DNA from: DAOTTX01 sp034437515
GTDB lineage: Bacteria > Chloroflexota > Anaerolineae > Aggregatilineales > Phototrophicaceae
NCBI GenBank assembly: GCA_034437515.1
Contig: DAOTTX010000297.1
Coordinates: 1 to 9,163, forward strand
Reading direction: 5' to 3'
Length of the DNA stretch: 9,163 nucleotides
The notes beneath the pieces were generated by a model. That model ran no database searches. It was not told the DNA's origin and saw only the letters and a program-made list of their open reading frames with translations. Each line of letters opens with the position of its first letter. Position 1 is the stretch's first letter. A program made the translations under genes and the position numbers. Positions 6,829 through 9,163 of the stretch are shown here, piece after piece.

Positions 6829-7230
6829 ATGAAAAGAGCATCACTTATCGGGTATACGTTATGTGTGTTTATTTTATTAGCGTTTAGTGTGTAGTCAGGC
6901 TCCGAGAGCACCATTTATGATGGAAGAAATGTGACTGGCGTGACCGCTGTTATTGGGTCGCAGGTGCAAAGCCAATCCTATTCAGTATCCAGTTCCTATC
7001 GCTTATCTGTGAACTTACGAGCCATAAATGGTAGCGGAACGACTTGCTTAAATGAAGTTAGTCAATTCTGTGCTAACTGTACAGAAACGTCAACTGTATC
7101 TCTAAACAATAATCTTCTACCGCCTGCATACTATTCTTCAAGACATTTGATCACTTCAGTATCTACAGATATATCGCCTTGGGGTATGTATACCGGCAAA
7201 AATAGCTCAGATGGTACTCTCCTCAAATGA
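6829..7230 (+). pseudogene. Small exported protein gene interrupted by in-frame TAG
   Basis: From the ATG at 6829 the frame encodes 21 residues with a typical signal peptide (positive MKRAS start, then a hydrophobic core ending LLAFSV). It then meets TAG (6892-6894) and continues open in the same frame for 111 more residues to a TGA. The downstream part has no homology I can name. It is Ser/Thr/Asn-rich, with three clustered cysteines in CLNEVSQFCANC and the look of a small secreted beta-rich protein. A signal peptide in exactly the right frame and place argues that the TAG is a recent nonsense mutation (CAG to TAG is a one-base change), a sequencing error or a read-through codon. The alternative is a short gene starting at the GTG at 6931, with GGAAG four bases upstream, but that product would lack an export signal. 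It is 10 bases after the previous gene and shares its low GC. Confidence 0.6.
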
Positions 7231-7264
7231 TATTCTGGCGGTATAAGTTGTCCATAATCGTGCA

Positions 7265-7287
7265 GGGGCGACCTGGCAAGTCGCCCC
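7265..7287. terminator. GC-rich palindrome between convergent genes, dispersed-repeat-like
   Basis: GGGGCGAC (7265-7272) pairs perfectly with GTCGCCCC (7280-7287) around CTGGCAA. The outer bases continue the symmetry imperfectly (GTGCA on the left, CTAC on the right, with one extra C). It lies 34 bases after the plus-strand gene and 18 bases past the end of the convergent minus-strand gene, so it could terminate both. From memory, palindromes of the form AGGGGCG...CGCCCCT recur between genes in Chloroflexota and cyanobacteria; copy number in this genome was not checked. Confidence 0.55.
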
Positions 7288-7305
7288 CTACAGGTGATAT
7301 GTGCT

Positions 7306-8988
7306 TTAACGGAAGACCAGCGCGACTGTGCCCGGCCCGTTAATCACACCACAGGTGAACAACCCGCTGCGCAGCGATGTGATCGGTTCCGGTGTGCGCG
7401 GTTGCTCGGTCGCATCCAGATAGATCAGTTGTCCGTCACCGCGCAGGCAGACCGGCAGCGGATTGTCAAAGCCCTGCACGATGTCGCCGCCTTCAATACG
7501 GAAGAAATCCACCGCGAGAATCACCCCTTGATCGACTACCTCCGGCGCGACCGAACCAGGATTCGCCACGTAAGCGCCGTCACGCATCAGCACCCGGCAG
7601 AACAGATTAGGCGGTCCTTCGTAGGTGCGCACCTCTGGCCCATTGAGTGAGCAATCCCCAACCTCACCGGGGAGGGTTACCAGTTCACCGTCTTCAAATT
7701 CCATTTCGATTGCGCCAATGTCACAGGCGTCTCCTTGTGGGCGACTAACCAGTCGCTCGTCACTACCGGTAGCACATTCAGCTTCGGGGATGGCGTCGAG
7801 GGCAGGGCTACCCGCCGTGAGTGGGATTACCGTGCCGGTGAACGCACCGAGTCCGGTTTCGACGACCAGCAAATCAGTCGGCAAGATCTCAAACGGTTGG
7901 AAGAAGTCGGTACTGGTGAACAGGTTATAGCCCTCGGACGTCATGCCGATGATCTGACTGATGTCCTCGTAGCGTGCGGCGTTGTTACCACCGACGATGC
8001 TCTGTGCGATGCTGAGTGTGCCTTCACGCAACTTGAGTATGCCGCCGCCTTCCTGCGCGTGGTTGCCGCTGATGGTGTTTGCGGTGACGATCACCTCACC
8101 ATCGAGGACGGCGAGTGCGCCGCCGCGTGCGGCACTGTTGGCATGGAAGATCACGTTGACCAGTTCGACATCACCGTCGAGCACGGTCACCGCACCGCCG
8201 AGTGTGGCGGCACTGTTGTTATAAAACGTGCTGTTGATGAGCGTGACATCGCCGGAAGTGATGGTCACCGCGCCACCGCCGAATTCACCATAGCTGCGGT
8301 TATTCTGGAACAGCACTCGGCTGATCTGTGCGCGGCCTGCACCGATGTAAACCGCGCTACCCATCACGGCGTTCGTGTTCTGGATGGTCAGGTAATCCAG
8401 CGAGAGCGCACCTCCAGCCTGTACATGGAAGGGGCGGTACTTGCCCATCCCATCAATCACAACCAGATTGCCATCAATGTTGAACGGCTTGGTCACCGGC
8501 GGCAGGTCGCCGGAGAGCGTAATTACACAGTTATCCGGAAAGACGATGCTATTCAGGTTCTGCGCTTCGATAGCAGCGGCGAGCGCACGTTCCGTGCAAG
8601 GAATTTCTTCGTATTCCGGTATCGGCACGAGCACTGCCGTCGCTTCTGGTGTCATTTCGACATCGGGTGTGGCCTCCGCTGTTGCTTCGACCGCTTCGGT
8701 CATTTCTGCCGTCATCTCGACATCAGGTGTCATTTCCGCTTCGGTCGGTACGGCCTCGGTCATTTCCGCTGTCATCTCGACATCAGGTGTGGCCTCCGCT
8801 GTTGCTTCGACCGCTTCGGTCATTTCGACATCGGGTGTCGTTTCCGCTTCCGTTGGGACGGCTTCGGTCATCTCTGCTGTTGGTTCTACTTCGGGTGTGG
8901 CTTCGGGTGTCGCCTCCTGCGCTGCGATGACTCCGCCAATCAACGCGAGCAGAGCAATAATGCAAAGAAGTAAGTAGATTCTACGCAT
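7306..8988 (-). CDS. Exported beta-helix protein with acidic repeat spacer and choice-of-anchor Q-like region
   Basis: This is a 560-residue surface or secreted protein. Residues 1-23 are a signal peptide. Residues 24-118 are a repeat made almost only of E, T, A, P, M, V and D, with TPDV recurring at 51, 67, 87 and 107. After Cys131, residues about 155-345 form a right-handed parallel beta-helix (repeats such as FQNNRSYGEFGGGAV, FYNNSAATLGGAV, ISGNHAQEGGGI). RPQGDACDIGAIE (416-428) is the signature closing 'choice-of-anchor Q' polymorphic repeat proteins. A last domain (about 434-560) has Cys446, Cys464, Cys514 and Cys546 and ends CGVINGPGTVALVFR. The spacer probably holds the helix away from the cell. 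No pectate-lyase-type catalytic site was recognised, so adhesion or a structural role is likelier than catalysis. The ATG at 8988 has AAAGGA (8998-9003) nine bases upstream; the stop is TAA. Confidence 0.85.
   Translation of the reverse strand: MRRIYLLLCIIALLALIGGVIAAQEATPEATPEVEPTAEMTEAVPTEAETTPDVEMTEAVEATAEATPDVEMTAEMTEAVPTEAEMTPDVEMTAEMTEAVEATAEATPDVEMTPEATAVLVPIPEYEEIPCTERALAAAIEAQNLNSIVFPDNCVITLSGDLPPVTKPFNIDGNLVVIDGMGKYRPFHVQAGGALSLDYLTIQNTNAVMGSAVYIGAGRAQISRVLFQNNRSYGEFGGGAVTITSGDVTLINSTFYNNSAATLGGAVTVLDGDVELVNVIFHANSAARGGALAVLDGEVIVTANTISGNHAQEGGGILKLREGTLSIAQSIVGGNNAARYEDISQIIGMTSEGYNLFTSTDFFQPFEILPTDLLVVETGLGAFTGTVIPLTAGSPALDAIPEAECATGSDERLVSRPQGDACDIGAIEMEFEDGELVTLPGEVGDCSLNGPEVRTYEGPPNLFCRVLMRDGAYVANPGSVAPEVVDQGVILAVDFFRIEGGDIVQGFDNPLPVCLRGDGQLIYLDATEQPRTPEPITSLRSGLFTCGVINGPGTVALVFR
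8635..8919 (-). repeat. In-frame repeat encoding acidic Thr/Glu/Ala spacer
   Basis: This is the coding repeat of the beta-helix protein (residues 24-118). The basic period is 60 bases (20 residues), with two alternating versions: one reading VPTEAE-x-TPDV, the other VEATAEATPDV. Bases 8651-8706 and 8771-8826 match with only two differences over 56 bases, 120 bases apart. The TPDV anchors are spaced 16, 20 and 20 residues, so one unit is 12 bases shorter. All length differences keep the frame. Confidence 0.85.
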
Positions 8989-9020
8989 GTGTATTCATCC
9001 TTTATATCGTTCCAACCGTC

Positions 9021-9043
9021 ATTGTAGCGGCTAAACGCTAAAA
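9021..9043 (-). promoter_or_regulatory. Candidate -10 and adjacent tandem heptamer upstream of the beta-helix gene
   Basis: On the minus strand, TACAAT (9026-9021) matches the -10 consensus at five of six positions and would start transcription near 9014, leaving about 26 bases of leader. No good -35 is seen. Immediately upstream, GCTAAAC and GCTAAAA (plus strand 9030-9036 and 9037-9043) form a tandem 7-base repeat that covers part of the spacer. Confidence 0.25.
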
Positions 9044-9070
9044 AATGAAACAACATAGGTTGAACGCAGG

Positions 9071-9163
9071 TTAAGGCTTACGCGCTATCACGCTCCAATG
9101 GCAGGGCGCAGACTGTCGCCACTGCACCCCCACGAAACCGGCCTCACGTAGCAAACCATCCAG
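9071..9163 (-). CDS. C-terminal end of a probable class I SAM-dependent methyltransferase (partial)
   Basis: Reading in from the right edge on the minus strand, 30 codons end in TAA (9071-9073). The tail reads LLREAGFVGV (residues 4-13 of the visible part), then about ten polar residues, then SVIARKP at the end. 'L-x-x-A-G-F' followed by strands and a terminal 'A-x-K-P' is the usual C-terminus of class I (UbiE-like) methyltransferases. The SAM-binding motifs lie outside the window, so substrate and exact family are unknown. It is transcribed toward the beta-helix gene, whose start is 82 bases away, with a short T-run but no hairpin between. Confidence 0.55.
   Translation of the reverse strand: MDGLLREAGFVGVQWRQSAPCHWSVIARKP

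Noticed and set aside
8651..8826. Regular repeats that could suggest a CRISPR array
   Set aside because: The repeats are in frame within a coding region, have no unique spacers of constant length, and translate to a low-complexity linker.
7735..8973. A 412-codon open frame on the plus strand, rich in His, Cys and Phe
   Set aside because: It is antisense to the beta-helix gene. Its odd CGLRCCFDRFGHF repeats are the reverse reading of the acidic spacer. It has no ribosome site, signal peptide or known domain.

Overview
The window looks like chromosomal DNA from a Chloroflexota bacterium, probably class Anaerolineae. This is inferred from protein style, not from a marker gene. The signs are threonine/proline-rich extracellular linkers, a membrane-anchored LysM plus SGNH-hydrolase protein, a beta-helix protein ending in the RPQG-x-x-CDIGA-x-E signature, a GT-C-like membrane protein of a type common in that phylum, and GC-rich palindromes between genes. 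No rRNA, tRNA, CRISPR array, transposase or phage gene was found.

Layout. Positions 1-187 are an AT-rich gene-free stretch with two small overlapping inverted repeats. Two minus-strand genes follow: a polytopic GT-C-like membrane protein (188-2323) and, upstream of it, an exported PQQ-type sugar dehydrogenase (2431-3612, GTG start), separated by a perfect GC-rich hairpin. A divergent intergenic region (3613-3727) leads to two plus-strand genes, the LysM/SGNH protein (3728-5035) and an alpha/beta hydrolase (5105-5920). Next is a stretch of clearly lower GC (about 5921-7257) holding an exported protein of unknown function (6054-6818) and, 10 bases after it, a small exported-protein gene broken by one in-frame TAG at the end of its signal peptide (6829-7230). 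A palindrome at 7265-7287 separates these from the convergent minus-strand gene for a 560-residue beta-helix protein with an acidic repeat spacer (7306-8988). The right edge cuts through the last 30 codons of a likely methyltransferase on the minus strand (9071-9163).

How the genes relate. Five of the seven genes with a visible N-terminus encode envelope or exported proteins, so the window reads as cell-surface functions. No pathway links them convincingly. The sugar dehydrogenase and the GT-C-like protein may be co-transcribed. The only tightly coupled pair is the low-GC cassette of the unknown exported protein and the interrupted small gene, which is the best candidate here for something undescribed. 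There is no strong evidence of a new multi-gene system.
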